From Pseudomonas morbosilactucae (GTDB taxonomy: Bacteria; Pseudomonadota; Gammaproteobacteria; Pseudomonadales; Pseudomonadaceae), in the NCBI RefSeq assembly GCF_023241715.1, contig NZ_JALQCW010000056.1:1-56872 (forward strand): a stretch of 56,872 nucleotides of DNA, written 5' to 3'. Under the pieces are notes generated by a model. That model made no database searches. It saw only the letters and a list, made by a program, of their open reading frames with translations, and had not been told where the DNA came from. Each line of letters starts with the position of its first letter. The first letter of the stretch is position 1. Both the position numbers and the translations under genes were made by a program. Of the stretch, positions 36,164 to 46,525 are shown in pieces.

Positions 36164-36364
36164 CGATCAAGTCCTCGATCAGTTGCTGCGACGTTGTTCG
36201 AACATCAGGCGCACGGCCCACCCTGCCAGGACAAAACCCATGGAACAACGCTGCGGCGAAAGTCTGGTCGTCGTGGAGTGGGATCATGGCATTCCTTGGC
36301 GATGAGCTGGATCAGCCAACGGGGCTGAGGGACGCCCGATAAAACGGCAGGATCAGATCCCGTG

Positions 36365-36748
36365 TCAATGGCGCCAGGCACAAATCCCCGTCACCGGCCG
36401 ATCGATCCAGCGCACTTCTTCAATCTCCGCCGCCGGCGTCACGCCCTGGTCAATGCGCAGTTCAAACAGCTCGGCTTCCACCACATGCCCCGGCTCATTG
36501 GCAGCCGGTGCGCAAAACTGCCCCAGGTAACGGGCCTGGGCCGGATCGATGCGCAGGCCCAACTCCTCTTCCAACTCCCGGGCCAGGGCACTGACCGGTT
36601 GCTCGCCGTGTTCAATCTTGCCCCCCGGCTGCATGAACGCCTGGGTGCCACGCTTGCGGACCAACAGGGTGCGGCCGTCCGGGCCCAACAGCAGCGCGGC
36701 AGCGATACGGATCAGATGAGTGGAGGGCACGGCGTTGGAAAGGGTCAT
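36365..36748 (-). CDS. Nudix hydrolase
   Basis: 127 residues from MTLSNAVPSTHL; an upstream ATG at 36784 is less likely because the family fold starts at LIRIAAALLLG. The Nudix box GGKIEHGEQPVSALARELEE fits G-x5-E-x7-R-E-x-x-E-E around residues 45-68. MutT-like proteins hydrolyse nucleoside diphosphate-linked compounds such as oxidised dNTPs, Ap4A or sugar nucleotides. Substrate unknown. Confidence 0.88.
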   Translation of the reverse strand: MTLSNAVPSTHLIRIAAALLLGPDGRTLLVRKRGTQAFMQPGGKIEHGEQPVSALARELEEELGLRIDPAQARYLGQFCAPAANEPGHVVEAELFELRIDQGVTPAAEIEEVRWIDRPVTGICAWRH

Positions 36749-36943
36749 GGGAAGCAGGGCCTTGAACAAAAAGGCCGTAAGCATCCCATGAGCGAGGCGC
36801 CAGCGTCACCCTGGGGAACGCCAACAGGCAACCCCTGGCAAGCAGCGGTTCAGGCCAGCCAACCAACGCTCAAAGGAAAACAGCAGGAAGGGTGATGCAG
36901 TCGACGATCGCTCCACAAGGGGAGCGATTGCCAGGCCGGGCCA

Positions 36944-37215
36944 TCAGGCCGAGGGGCTTTTGCCGCTGGAGCCGAAACCGGCAAAACGCTTGTTGAAGCC
37001 GGCGATCCGACCTTCGGACTGGGTCTTGCGTTGCTGGCCGTGTACACCGGGTGGGAGGCGCTGGACACGTCCAGGGCGACGTAGGGATAGGTGTTGCCAT
37101 CGACGTGCTGATGGGTGCGATCAGTGTCCACGGTGGAGCCGATCAGGAAGAACACATCGGCGGCGGTGTCATGGAACAGCACGGTGCGATAGGCGGGGTG
37201 GATATCAGGTTTCAT
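36944..37215 (-). pseudogene. rpmE2: Ribosomal protein L31 type B, with a one-base frameshift
   Basis: The start MKPDIHPAYRTVLFHDTA (37215) and the middle NTYPYVALDVSSASHPVYT match the zinc-free L31 paralogue YkgM/RpmE2. After VYT the frame shifts. Restoring one base near 37038-37041 reads GQQRKTQSEGRIAGFNKRFA and ends at a TGA at 36944, giving 90 residues, the family length. As written, the protein runs out of frame past 36850. Zinc-free L31 replaces the zinc-binding form during zinc starvation. A Zur box lies 36 bp upstream. Confidence 0.85.
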
Positions 37216-37529
37216 GGGGGCCTCCAAAGGCAGGTTGGGGTCGACGCAAGCGTTATACAATAACATATCGAAATCAGCCAAACGAGAATTCATTGCGATA
37301 AGGACCTCGACAAAACCTCTAAAGCCCCCCCTGAAAAGCCCGATCTGCCTCGCAGCGGTTGCCCAAGCCGGGAGATCGCTCGTAAGCTCCGGTCTCTGCG
37401 ACAACCGTGAAATCCATAAGAAACGCCTTCACAGCCAGCCGGGCGATTGCGCCGGGCACGGCTGTTATCGATGCCCTCCAGGGCACCCGCGTCTGCCCGA
37501 ACTGATGAGTCCGACCCCAAGGAAACCGT
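37216..37529. other. Intergenic region between rpmE2 and the glutamate-synthase-like gene
   Basis: About 314 bp between divergent genes. It contains the Zur box next to rpmE2. No gene is convincing in the rest; short frames lack ribosome-binding sites. The AAGGAAA before 37530 belongs to the downstream gene. Confidence 0.45.
37251..37265. promoter_or_regulatory. Zur box upstream of rpmE2
   Basis: CGTTATACAATAACA agrees with the proteobacterial Zur core TGTTATANTATAACA at 13 of 15 positions; GTTAT and ATAAC arms are perfect. Zinc-bound Zur would repress rpmE2 until zinc is scarce. Confidence 0.75.
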
Positions 37530-39148
37530 ATGAGCCTGTCACTCCTGAGCCGCTACGCCTTCTTTGCCGCCTGTGTGATCTTTACCCTCGCCAGCCTGCC
37601 TTTTCTTGACCACGATTGGCTCTGGCCGCTCACCCTTGTCACCGGCCTGCTCAGCCTGCTGGGGATTTTCGACCTGCTGCAAAGCCCTCACGCGGTGCGC
37701 CGCAACTACCCGATCCTGGGCAATATCCGCTACCTGGTGGAAGGCATCCGCCCGGAAATCCGTCAGTACCTGCTGGAGTCCGATAGCGACGCCCTGCCCT
37801 TCTCCCGGGCCCAGCGCTCCCTGGTCTATTCGCGGGCCAAGAATGAAAGCGCCGACAAACCCTTCGGCACCCTGATCGACGTCTATCAGTCGGGCTTCGA
37901 ATTTATCGGCCACTCCATGCGCCCTGCGCCCCTGAGTGACCCCAGCGCCTTTCGCGTGATGGTCGGCGGCCCGCAGTGCACGCAGCCCTACTCGGCGTCG
38001 GTGTTCAACATCTCGGCCATGAGTTTCGGCTCGTTGAGTGCCAACGCGATCCGCGCTCTCAACCAGGGCGCCAAACTGGGCAACTTCGCCCACGACACCG
38101 GCGAGGGCAGCATCAGCCCGTACCACCGCGAACATGGCGGCGACCTGACCTGGGAACTGGGCAGCGGCTACTTCGGCTGCCGCACCGCCGACGGTCGCTT
38201 CGACCCCGAGCGCTTCGCCGTCCAGGCACAGAACCCGCAAGTGCGGATGATCGAAATCAAGATGAGCCAGGGCGCCAAGCCGGGCCACGGCGGCATCCTG
38301 CCCAAGCACAAGGTGACCCAGGAAATCGCCGACACCCGAGGCATCCTGATGGGCGAGGACTGCATCTCGCCATCCCGCCACAGCGCCTTTTCCACCCCCC
38401 TGGAACTGATGCAGTTCATCGCCCAGTTGCGTGAACTGTCGGGCGGCAAACCGGTGGGCTTCAAGTTCTGCCTGGGCCACCCCTGGGAATTCATGGGCAT
38501 CGCCAAGGCCATGCTGGAAACCGGCATCCTCCCGGACTTTATCGTGGTGGACGGCAAGGAGGGCGGCACCGGCGCCGCGCCCGTGGAGTTCACCGACCAC
38601 ATCGGCGTGCCCATGCGCGAAGGCCTGCTGTTCGTGCACAACACCCTGGTGGGCCTGAACCTGCGGGACAAGATCAAACTCGGCGCCAGCGGCAAGATCG
38701 TCAGCGCCTTCGACATCGCCAGCGTGCTGGCCATCGGCGCCGACTGGGCCAACTCGGCCCGGGGGTTCATGTTTGCCATTGGCTGCATCCAGTCCCAGTC
38801 CTGCCACACCAACAAATGCCCCACCGGCGTGGCCACCCAGGACGCCCTGCGCCAACGTGCGCTGGTGGTGCCGGACAAGGCCCAGCGGGTGTTCAACTTC
38901 CACCGCAACACCCTCAAGGCCCTGGCCGAGATGCTGGCGGCCGCCGGCCTCGATCACCCCTCGCAGTTGGAAGCCAAGCACTGGTACGGCGCATGTCGGC
39001 CACCGAAATCAAGTTGTTCTCCCAGCTGCACGTATTCCTCAAGCCCGGCGAATTGCTCACCGGCGAGGTCAATGGCCTGTTCTACTCGCGCATGTGGCAA
39101 TTGGCGCGGGCCGACAGTTTCGAACCCAACAGCGAAGCCGCTGCCTGA
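37530..39148 (+). pseudogene. FMN-binding glutamate-synthase-family protein, one-base frameshift
   Basis: MSLSLLSRYAFFAAC gives an N-terminal membrane anchor (two helices within residues 1-50). The FMN-barrel follows: SAMSFGSLSANAIRALNQGA, GGILPKHKVTQEIADTRGI, VVDGKEGGTGAAPVEF and a C-x5-C-x4-C Fe-S motif in CIQSQSCHTNKCPTG (near 428), as in the GltB large-subunit core. The frame breaks near 38990-38993. Adding one base continues into MSATEIKLFSQLHVFL and ends at 39148 (539 residues). As written it would run on into the next gene. Standalone members have no glutaminase domain, and their reaction is unsettled. Confidence 0.85.
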
Positions 39149-39203
39149 TCAGCACCACCCCCAGCGCCCCGCATGGTGCGGGGCCTTGGCTCAAGGAAGA
39201 AGC

Positions 39204-39488
39204 ATGCTTAAAGTCATCGCCGAAGATTTCATCCAACCCGAACACCTCGACACCGTGCGCCCGTGGTACGCCGAGCTGGTGGAGAAGACCCGCCAGGAAC
39301 CGCTGTGCCTTGCCTACGATCTGTTCATTGACCAGAAAGACCCCGGGCACTTTGTCTTCATCGAGTTGTGGCCCGACCAGGCCGCCCTGGATGCCCACTG
39401 CCGCAGCGAACACTTCACCCGCCTGGTGCCGCAGATCAACGCTTACCAGTCCAAGGACTGCCGGGTGTTGCTGATGAATGAATTCTGA
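39204..39488 (+). CDS. Antibiotic biosynthesis monooxygenase (ABM)-like protein
   Basis: 94 residues from MLKVIAEDFIQPEHLDTVRP behind AAGGAAG. The ferredoxin-like ABM fold shows in FVFIELWPDQAALDAHCRSE and HFTRLVPQI. YgiN-type members are quinol monooxygenases or stress proteins. Short spacing (55 bp) after the glutamate-synthase-like gene suggests one operon; the two are joined in the raw frame only because of the upstream frameshift. Confidence 0.85.
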   Translation: MLKVIAEDFIQPEHLDTVRPWYAELVEKTRQEPLCLAYDLFIDQKDPGHFVFIELWPDQAALDAHCRSEHFTRLVPQINAYQSKDCRVLLMNEF

Positions 39489-39553
39489 CCCTGCCCCCAC
39501 GTGCTGACCGGACCACCGAAAGCAGCCCCGTCCTGACCTTTCGGAGAACCCCC

Positions 39554-39850
39554 ATGCCATTGCTGTCATTCGATTCACTGTCCGGCCAGTTGCCGACCAC
39601 CTGGCGCTCGTCGCTGCTGGGCCAGGTGGGCCCGGCGCGTATCAAGGTGCTGCGCATGGACGCCCAGGCGTACCTCGAGGAAACCCACGACTACAACGAG
39701 GGGCTGCTGGTCACCAGCGGTTGCCTGCACCTGACCGTTGCCGGCGAGGAGGTGTCGGTGGGCCTCGGCCAGATGTACCTGGTCGAAGCCGGTGTGGCCC
39801 ATGCCGTGCGGGCCGGCAGCCACGGCACGCTGGTGATCATCGATATCTGA
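39554..39850 (+). CDS. Small cupin-domain protein
   Basis: 98 residues. The two cupin motifs are reduced: HDYNEGLLVTSGCLHLTVAG (motif 1) and GQMYLVEAGVAHAVRAGSHG (motif 2), with only some of the usual histidine ligands (H in THDYNE and in VAHAV). It follows the ABM gene by 65 bp in the same direction. Metal binding and function unknown. Confidence 0.75.
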   Translation: MPLLSFDSLSGQLPTTWRSSLLGQVGPARIKVLRMDAQAYLEETHDYNEGLLVTSGCLHLTVAGEEVSVGLGQMYLVEAGVAHAVRAGSHGTLVIIDI

Positions 39851-39870
39851 GGCCTGATCGGCCCTCCTTA

Positions 39871-39890
39871 GCAGCCGGCTTGCCGGCGAT
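39871..39890. repeat. Single REP arm after the cupin gene
   Basis: GCAGCCGGCTTGCCGGCGAT is one REP arm, immediately before a terminator. Confidence 0.6.
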
Positions 39891-39895
39891 CCAAT

Positions 39896-39927
39896 AAAAA
39901 GCCCCGATCATTTGACCGGGGCTTTTT
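39896..39927. terminator. Bidirectional intrinsic terminator
   Basis: AAAAAGCCCCG (39896-39906) and CGGGGCTTTTT (39917-39927) form a perfect 11-bp stem around ATCATTTGAC. The A-rich and T-rich ends serve both the cupin gene and the convergent permease gene. Confidence 0.92.
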
Positions 39928-39954
39928 GGGGGCAGTGATGTTCCAGCGCGACGC

Positions 39955-41375
39955 TTACCGAGCGGAACGTACCGCGCCCTGTTGGGCCTGGCTCGGCTGC
40001 AGATTGAACACGTAGAACAGCAGCGTGAGCAGCGCCAGGAACGCCGGGCCGACGTACAGCGCTACGCGAGTGTCCGGGAAGTAGGCCATCAGCCCCACCA
40101 CCAGCACCAGGAACGCCAGCGCCAGGTAGGAACTGACCGGATACAGCCACATGCGGTACTGCAAGCCGGCCCGTTCAGCCGGGCTCAGGCCGCGACGGAA
40201 CTTGAGCTGGGCCAGAAGGATCATGGCCCAGGTCCAGATCGCGCCGAAGGTGGCGATCGCCGTGACCCAGACAAACACTTTCTCGGGCACCAGGTAGTTC
40301 AGCAACACGCCCAGCAGCAGGGCGAAGATCGACAGCAACAGAGCCCGACGAGGCACGCCGTTGCTTGAGGTCTTGGCAAAACCGGCCGGGGCCTGGCGTT
40401 CTGCGCCAGGCTGTAGAGCATGCGCCCGGTGCTGAAGATGCCGCCGTTGCAGGACGACAGCGCGGCGGTGATCACCACGAAGTTGATGATGCCGGCGGCG
40501 GTCTTGATCCCCAGGCGCTCGAAAGTCATGACGAAAGGACTGCCCTGGGTGCCGATTTCATTCCACGGGTAGATCGACAGGATCACAAACAAGGCGCCGA
40601 CGTAGAACAGCAGGATGCGCCAGAACACCGAGCCGATGGCATTGGGAATGGTCTTGCGCGGGTTCTTCGCTTCGCCGGCGGTGAGGCCGATCATCTCGAC
40701 GCCCAGGTAGGCGAACATCACCATCTGCAGGGACATCAGCACGCCGGTCACGCCGTTGGGCATGAAACCGCCGTGGGCCCACAAATGGGAGATGCCCAGG
40801 GCCACCCCCTCGTTGCCGAAGCCGAAGGCAATGATGCCGACGCCGCCGATCACCATGGCGATGATGGTGACGATCTTGATCAGAGCGAACCAGAACTCGA
40901 ACTCACCGAACGCCTTGACCGCGATCAAGTTGATCGAGCCCATGCTCACCAGGGCCGCCAGGGCCCAGATCCAGCGCGGCACCTCGGGGAACCAGACGCC
41001 CATGTACACAGCCACTGCGGTGATTTCCGCCACACAGGTCACCAGCCACAGGAACCAGTAGTTCCAGCCCGTGAGAAAGCCCGCCAACGGGCCCAGGTAG
41101 TCTTGTGCATAACGACTGAACGAACCTGCCACCGGGTTATGCACGGCCATTTCACCGAGGGCGCGCATGATCACCAGGATCGCCAGGCCGCCAATGATGT
41201 AGGACAGCATGATGGCCGGACCGGCCATTTCGATGGCCTTGGCCGAACCGAGGAACAGGCCGACGCCGATACAGGCGCCCAGCGCCATCAGGCGGATATG
41301 CCGCTCCCCGAGTTCACGATGCAGCGGGCCGCCCTGAGCGGTCTCGCCATGGGGCAAGTGGTTGCCAACTGGCAT
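39955..41375 (-). pseudogene. Amino acid permease (APC family, ProY-like), one-base frameshift
   Basis: From MPVGNHLPHGETAQGG the N-terminal 335 residues have the APC pattern: HIRLMALGACIGVGLFLGSA, IMRALGEMAVHNPVAGSF and AYLGVEMIGLTAGEAKNP, closest in feel to E. coli ProY. At about 40396-40398 one base is missing (AACGCC for AACGGCC on the coding strand). With it restored the protein continues QAPAGFAKTSSNGVPRRALL and ends at 39955 (473 residues), the usual length with 12 helices. Substrate uncertain: proline, histidine or aromatic amino acids. Confidence 0.88.
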
Positions 41376-41817
41376 AGGGATACAACCTCATTTTGTTATT
41401 GGATATGAACCACCGAGTCTTCGAGGCAGCGACGGATAATCGAAGCCTGCTCAACCGGGTCGGCCTTATGGGCCGGCTCGTCCGTAGGGCAACACCTACG
41501 AGATCAGCGGGGCGTGCAGTATAAAAAGCTCCCCACAGGGCTTTTCACTCTATAAACAGCTCAATGCAGAGAGAACTCTCGGCAAAGCCCCCTTCCACGG
41601 AGGCCCATTGCCTGGCTGTTGCGGCAAGTGCCCCACCGAGAGGGCGCGGAGTATTGCACGACAATGGTGCAGCGTCATGCCCCTACCTAGGCCGCATTTA
41701 CCGCTCAAAACCGGTGGTTTCGGCCGCGTCCAACGGATCGCGCAGAGGCTTTGCACAATTTTTTCACCGCCTCCAACCAGCGACTAAGCTTCAGACAAGT
41801 CCGATCAATCTGCGTAA
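41376..41817. other. Intergenic region before the peptidoglycan synthase gene
   Basis: About 440 bp between divergent genes. It has two TATAAA-like -10 candidates (41521-41527, TATAAAA; and about 41552-41557) and an AAAAGCTCCC / GGGCTTTT inverted repeat near 41526-41546 with one bulge. No gene is supported; reading frames at 41550-41971 are shadows. Confidence 0.4.
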
Positions 41818-44800
41818 ATGGATCAATCGACTATGGGCGCTTTATGGCAGTCAAACTCGCGTAGAACCGCAGTGCCAACCGAGAGTGTGGAAGAAGCGCC
41901 TTTACCCAAAAAATCCGCCCCCCGTCGTTACCGCTGGCGCTTGTTCTGGCTGCTGTTGTTGCTGGTCATGATTGCCCTGGGGTTTGCCGCGATGCGGGAA
42001 ATGCGCAAGTCGACCCTGCAGGCCCGAACCTTCAGCCACCTCGCCGATGACTTGCGCTACAGCGTGCAACCCGGCCCCAGCGACGCGGTGCGCTATCCCG
42101 GTGCCGGCCCCTTCGACAAGCGCCTGGGCTACAGCGCCCTCGGCGAATTTCTGCCGCGCCTGCTCAAGCGCGGCTACCTGGTCGATGCCCAGGCGCATTT
42201 TTCCCCGGCCTTGATGGACTACAGCGAACAGGGTTTCTTCGTGCCCTACACCGAAAAGATCCAGGCCGGCCTGTCGATCACCGACTGCCGCGCCGCCCCG
42301 CTGTATCAGTTCAACTACCCGCAGCAGCTGTATTCGAGTTTTGCCGCCATTCCACCCGTGGTGGTGAACAGCCTGCTGTTCATCGAAAACCGCGACCTGC
42401 TGGACCCCAAGCAACCCCTGGCCAACCCGGCAGTGGACTGGCCACGCTTCGCCAAGGCGCCTGGTCGCAAGTGGCCAAGCTGCTGCACCTGCCCGGGCAA
42501 ACCGCGGGCGGCAGCACCCTGGCCACGCAACTGGAAAAATACCGGCACTCCCCCGATGGCCTGACGGTGTCGGGCGGCGAAAAAATCCGCCAGATGATTT
42601 CTGCCAGCGTCCGCGCCTACCAGGATGGCCCGAACACCCTGGAGGCCCGGCAACGGATCGTCCGCGACTACCTCAACAGCGTGCCGCTCTCGGCGGTGCC
42701 TGGGCACGGCGAAGTGCACGGCATGGCTGAAGGGTTGCGGGTCTGGTACGGCGCCGATTTCAATCAGGTCAATCAGCAGTTGGCCAGCACCGCCAGCGAT
42801 CCCCAGAGCCTGGCGCAACGGGGCCTGGCCCTGCGTGAAGTGCTGTCGCTGATGATCGCCCAGCGTCGGCCCTCCCATTACCTGTCCAAGGGCCGCGCAG
42901 AACTGGCGGAGCTGACCGACAGCCACATCCGCCTGCTGGCGCAGAACGGGGTGCTGGACGGCCCGCTGACCGCCGCCGCCCTGGCCAGCCAGGTCAGCTA
43001 CCGCGACTGGCAGCAACAGCCCACCCTGCAACCGATCGAGACCAACAAGGGCATCAGCGTGGCGCGCAGCCGCCTGGCTGCCCTGCTCAATCGGCCCCTG
43101 TACGACCTGGACCGCCTCGACCTGTCGGCCACCAGCACCCTGCAGAGCGACCTGCAACGCCAGGCCACCGACTACCTCAAGCAACTGGCCGACCCGGCTT
43201 TTGCGGCGCAGATCGGGCTGCTGGGCGAACGCCTGTTGACCCCCACCAGCACCACCCAGGTGCGCTACAGCTTCACCCTGTTCGAACTGACGCCGGACGG
43301 CTCACGGGTGCGGGTGCAGACCGACAGCACTGACCAGCCCTTCGATATCAACGAGGGCAGCAAGCTGGAACTGGGCTCCACCGCCAAGCTGCGGGTGCTC
43401 ACCACTTACCTGCAGATCATTGCCGAATTGCACGGGCGTTATGCCGCACAAACGCCGGCACAACTGAAGAAAGTCGAGGTGGCCGAACAGGACCGGCTCA
43501 GCCGTTGGGCCGTGGATTACCTGAGCCAGAACAGCGACCGCGACCTGTCGAAAATGCTCGATGCGGCGTTGGATCGGACCTACTCCGCGAGCCCCGGCGA
43601 AGCTTTTTTCACCGGCGGCGGGCTGCATCGCTTCCACAACTTCCGCAATGAAGACAACGGCCGTAACCCAACCCTGCGCGACGCCCTGCGTGAGTCCATC
43701 AACCTGCCGTTCATTCGCCTGATGCGTGACCTGGTGCGCTACAGCACCTATTCGGGAGACAACAACAGCGCCGAACTGCTCAAGGACGATGGCGACCCGC
43801 GCCGCCAGGAATACCTGGCCAAGTTTGCCGACCATGAAGGCACGTCGTTCCTTCTGCGGTTCTGGAAGAAGTACCGTAACAAAGACACCCAGGCGCGCCT
43901 GGACACCTTCCTCGACAGCATGCACCCGACGCCGATTCGCCTGGCGGCGGTGCATCGCTACCTGCTGCCCGATGCCAGCCAGGAAAGCTTCACGCGGTTT
44001 GTGCGCTCGCACCTCAAAGGCGCCAAGCTCACTGAAAAACTCACCGACGAGCGCCTCGACAAGCTATACGCCAGTTATGGCCCCGGCGCCTACGACCTGC
44101 CGGACCAGGGCTACATCGCCAAGGTCCATCCCTTGGATCTGTGGCTGCTGGGCTACCTGCTGAACCACCCCGAGGCGTCCTTCAGCGAGGTGGTCAAAGC
44201 CAGTGAGTTCGAGCGCCAGGAGGTCTACAGCTGGCTGTTCAAAAGCCGGCACAAGAGCGCCCGGGACAGCCGCATCCGCACCATGCTGGAGATCGAAGCG
44301 TTCCTCGACATTCACCAGCGCTGGCAGAAAGTCGGCTACCCGTTCGACCATCTGGTGCCATCCCTGGCCACGGCCATCGGTAGCTCCGGGGATCGTCCGG
44401 CGGCCCTGGCGGAACTGGTGGGCACCATCCTCAACGACGGTGTGCGCCTGCCCACCTTGCGCATCGACAGCCTGCACTTCGCCGCCGACACCCCTTATGA
44501 AACCCGGCTGCTCAACGACCCGGACAAAGGCAAACGGGTGATGCCCGTGGAAGTGGCCAGCGCCCTGCGTTCGGCCCTGTCCCAGGTGGTGGATGCAGGC
44601 ACGGCGAAACGTGTTTCCGGCAGCTTCAAGCTACCCGACGGCACGGCCCTGGCCATGGGTGGCAAGACCGGCACCGGCGACAACCGCATCGAAGCCATCG
44701 GCGCGGGCGGACGCATCCTCAGTTCGAAATCCATCAACCGCACCGCCACCTTTGTGTTCTACATCGGCGAGCATCACTTCGGCACCCTCACCGCCTACGT

Positions 44801-44939
44801 ACCCGGCGCCTCGGCCCAGGCCTTCAAGTTCACCTCGGCCTTGCCGGTGCAGGTGCTCAAGGGCATGGCCCCCATCCTCACCCCTTACCTGCAACCGGGC
44901 AGCAGCACCCAATGCCTGGGCAGCCTGGCACAACGCTGA
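41818..44939 (+). pseudogene. Bifunctional peptidoglycan synthase-like protein (GT51 + transpeptidase), one-base frameshift
   Basis: Residues 1-70 include a cationic N-tail and one membrane helix (WRLFWLLLLLVMIALGFAAM). A divergent GT51 domain follows (LLFIENRDLL, then GGSTLATQLEKYRHSP), and a transpeptidase-like domain has SxxK in ELGSTAKLRV and KTG in GGKTGTGDNR near the end. The frame is broken at about 42457-42460; restoring one G makes FAKAAWSQVAKLLHLPG and a 1040-residue protein. This is much longer than PBP1A/1B. No Shine-Dalgarno is clear; ATG 41833 is an alternative start. Role in the periplasm in cell-wall synthesis is inferred. Confidence 0.75.
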
Positions 44940-45057
44940 CCCGCTGCCGACGTTAATCCCCAATGAATCAATGACCTGGCGCAATCGAGCGCCAGGCTGC
45001 TTCGCCGTCTCTCGTCGCCCCTCAAGACCGCTGACCGCCAGCGCTTGATTTTTTAAT

Positions 45058-45080
45058 AAGATATATCTTAAGTTGTATCT
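45058..45080. promoter_or_regulatory. Palindromic operator upstream of the PadR gene
   Basis: AAGATATATCTT (45058-45069) is a perfect 12-bp palindrome, directly followed by AAGTTGTATCT (45070-45080), a 12-base-spaced imperfect repeat of its first 11 bases. It ends 23 bp before the padR-like start, a likely autorepression site. Confidence 0.55.
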
Positions 45081-45103
45081 AAACCAGACGAGAGAAAGAG
45101 AAA

Positions 45104-45688
45104 ATGAGAGAGCACCACCCCCACCACCCCGGTCATCGAGAACATGGCGACGGCCGTGACGGCTTTGAAAAACGCCCCGGTCGCGAACGCGGTGGACGCG
45201 GGCCCCGGGTTTTCGCACCCGGCGACCTGAAGCTGCTGTTGCTGGCCCTGATTGCCGAACAGCCGTGCCACGGCTACGACCTGATCCGCCAGATCGAAGG
45301 CATGTTCGATGGCGCATACAGCCCGAGCCCCGGGGTCATCTACCCGACCCTGACCTTCCTTGAAGAAAGCGAAATGATCAGCGGCGATGCCGAAGGCGGC
45401 AAAAAGCGCTACAGCGTCACCGAAACCGGCCGTCTATCCCTGCAAGACCAAGCGATTGCCCTGGACGGCGTGCGTACGCGCATCGACGTCAGCAAACGCT
45501 CCCTGCGCGGGCACGATCGCCCGGCCGAAATCCACGAGGCGGTGCACAACCTGCGCCACGCCCTGCAACTGCACCATGGCCGCTGGAGCCCGGAGGAAAT
45601 CCTCCGCGTACGCGACCTGCTGAACAACACGGCCAAAGCCATCGTCGATGGGCCGGCCAGCCAACCTGCGAAGGAGCAAGCTGAATGA
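45104..45688 (+). CDS. PadR-family regulator with a His-rich N-terminus (YqjI-like)
   Basis: 194 residues. The N-terminal tail MREHHPHHPGHREHGDG is rich in histidine, then the PadR winged helix: GDLKLLLLALIAEQPCHGYD and SPGVIYPTLTFLEES with KRYSVTETGR. C-terminal helices form the dimer. E. coli YqjI has a similar His-rich tail, senses nickel and iron and controls yqjH, a siderophore-interacting ferric reductase. The next gene here is of that kind, overlapping by 4 bp (ATGA). Metal sensing is inferred. Confidence 0.85.
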   Translation: MREHHPHHPGHREHGDGRDGFEKRPGRERGGRGPRVFAPGDLKLLLLALIAEQPCHGYDLIRQIEGMFDGAYSPSPGVIYPTLTFLEESEMISGDAEGGKKRYSVTETGRLSLQDQAIALDGVRTRIDVSKRSLRGHDRPAEIHEAVHNLRHALQLHHGRWSPEEILRVRDLLNNTAKAIVDGPASQPAKEQAE

Positions 45689-46470
45689 CCGTAGATAACT
45701 CGCTCACCATTCACCGCGTCAGCCATGAGATCAAACGCCGCCGCCTGGAAGTATTGCGCGTGGTCGACCTGACCCCGCGCATGCGCCGCATTACCCTGGG
45801 CGGAGCGGAACTGGCCGGGTTTATCAGCCTGGGCAGCGACGACCACATCAAGCTGCTGTTCCCGCAGAACGCCGAGCAACAAGCCGCCCTGGAAACCCTG
45901 GCCCTGGGCTCCGGCAAGGACGGCGGTCCGATGCCGGCCATGCGTGACTACACGCCACGGCGCTATGACCTGGAGATCGGCGAACTGGACATCGACTTCG
46001 TGCTCCACGGCGACGGCCCTGCCTCGACCTGGGCCGAGCAGGCCAAGCCCGGCCAATATCTGCATATCGGCGGCCCCCGCGGCTCGATGATCGTGCCGGA
46101 CATCTTCGACAGCTACCTGTTGATCGGCGATGAAACCGCCCTGCCGGCCATTGCCCGCCGCCTTGAAGAACTGCCGGCCGGACGCAAGGTCCTGGCGGTG
46201 ATCGAAGTGCAGGACGCGGCGGAACGCCAGGAACTGCGCAGCGCCGCCGAGGTTGAGGTGATCTGGGTCGAGCGTAATGGCGGCCAGCAGGACCTGATGA
46301 GTTGCGTGCGCGAGTTGCACGTGCCGCAAGGCCGGCTTTACGCCTGGATCGCCACCGAGAGCAAAGTGTCGCGGCAACTGCGCCGGGTCCTGCTGGATGA
46401 GCACAAGCTCAATGAAGAGTTCGTCAAGGCCGCCGGCTACTGGCGCCTGGACAACAACGAGGAAGACTGA
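45685..46470 (+). CDS. Siderophore-interacting protein (FAD ferric-siderophore reductase, YqjH-like)
   Basis: 261 residues. The FAD domain contains RMRRITLGGAEL and PRRYDLEIGELDIDFVLHG (RxYT/S variant near residue 93), and the reductase part has GQYLHIGGPRGSM and YLLIGDETALPAIARRL (near 151). Family members release iron by reducing ferric siderophores in the cytoplasm with NADPH. Translationally coupled to the PadR regulator, which probably controls both from the upstream palindrome. Confidence 0.9.
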   Translation: MTVDNSLTIHRVSHEIKRRRLEVLRVVDLTPRMRRITLGGAELAGFISLGSDDHIKLLFPQNAEQQAALETLALGSGKDGGPMPAMRDYTPRRYDLEIGELDIDFVLHGDGPASTWAEQAKPGQYLHIGGPRGSMIVPDIFDSYLLIGDETALPAIARRLEELPAGRKVLAVIEVQDAAERQELRSAAEVEVIWVERNGGQQDLMSCVRELHVPQGRLYAWIATESKVSRQLRRVLLDEHKLNEEFVKAAGYWRLDNNEED

Positions 46471-46502
46471 TCCGGCGTTGCTCGGTGGGGGCTTTGAGGG
46501 CC

Positions 46503-46525
46503 CTCGCCGGCAAGCCGGTGCCTAG
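46503..46525. repeat. Single REP arm
   Basis: CTCGCCGGCAAGCCGGTGCC and TAG match one REP arm; it lies between the convergent SIP gene and membrane protein gene. Confidence 0.65.

Noticed and set aside
36164..36364. Possible 43-residue minus-strand gene or C-terminal remnant between the NTF2-like and Nudix genes
   Set aside because: No ribosome-binding site or recognisable family; treated as non-coding.
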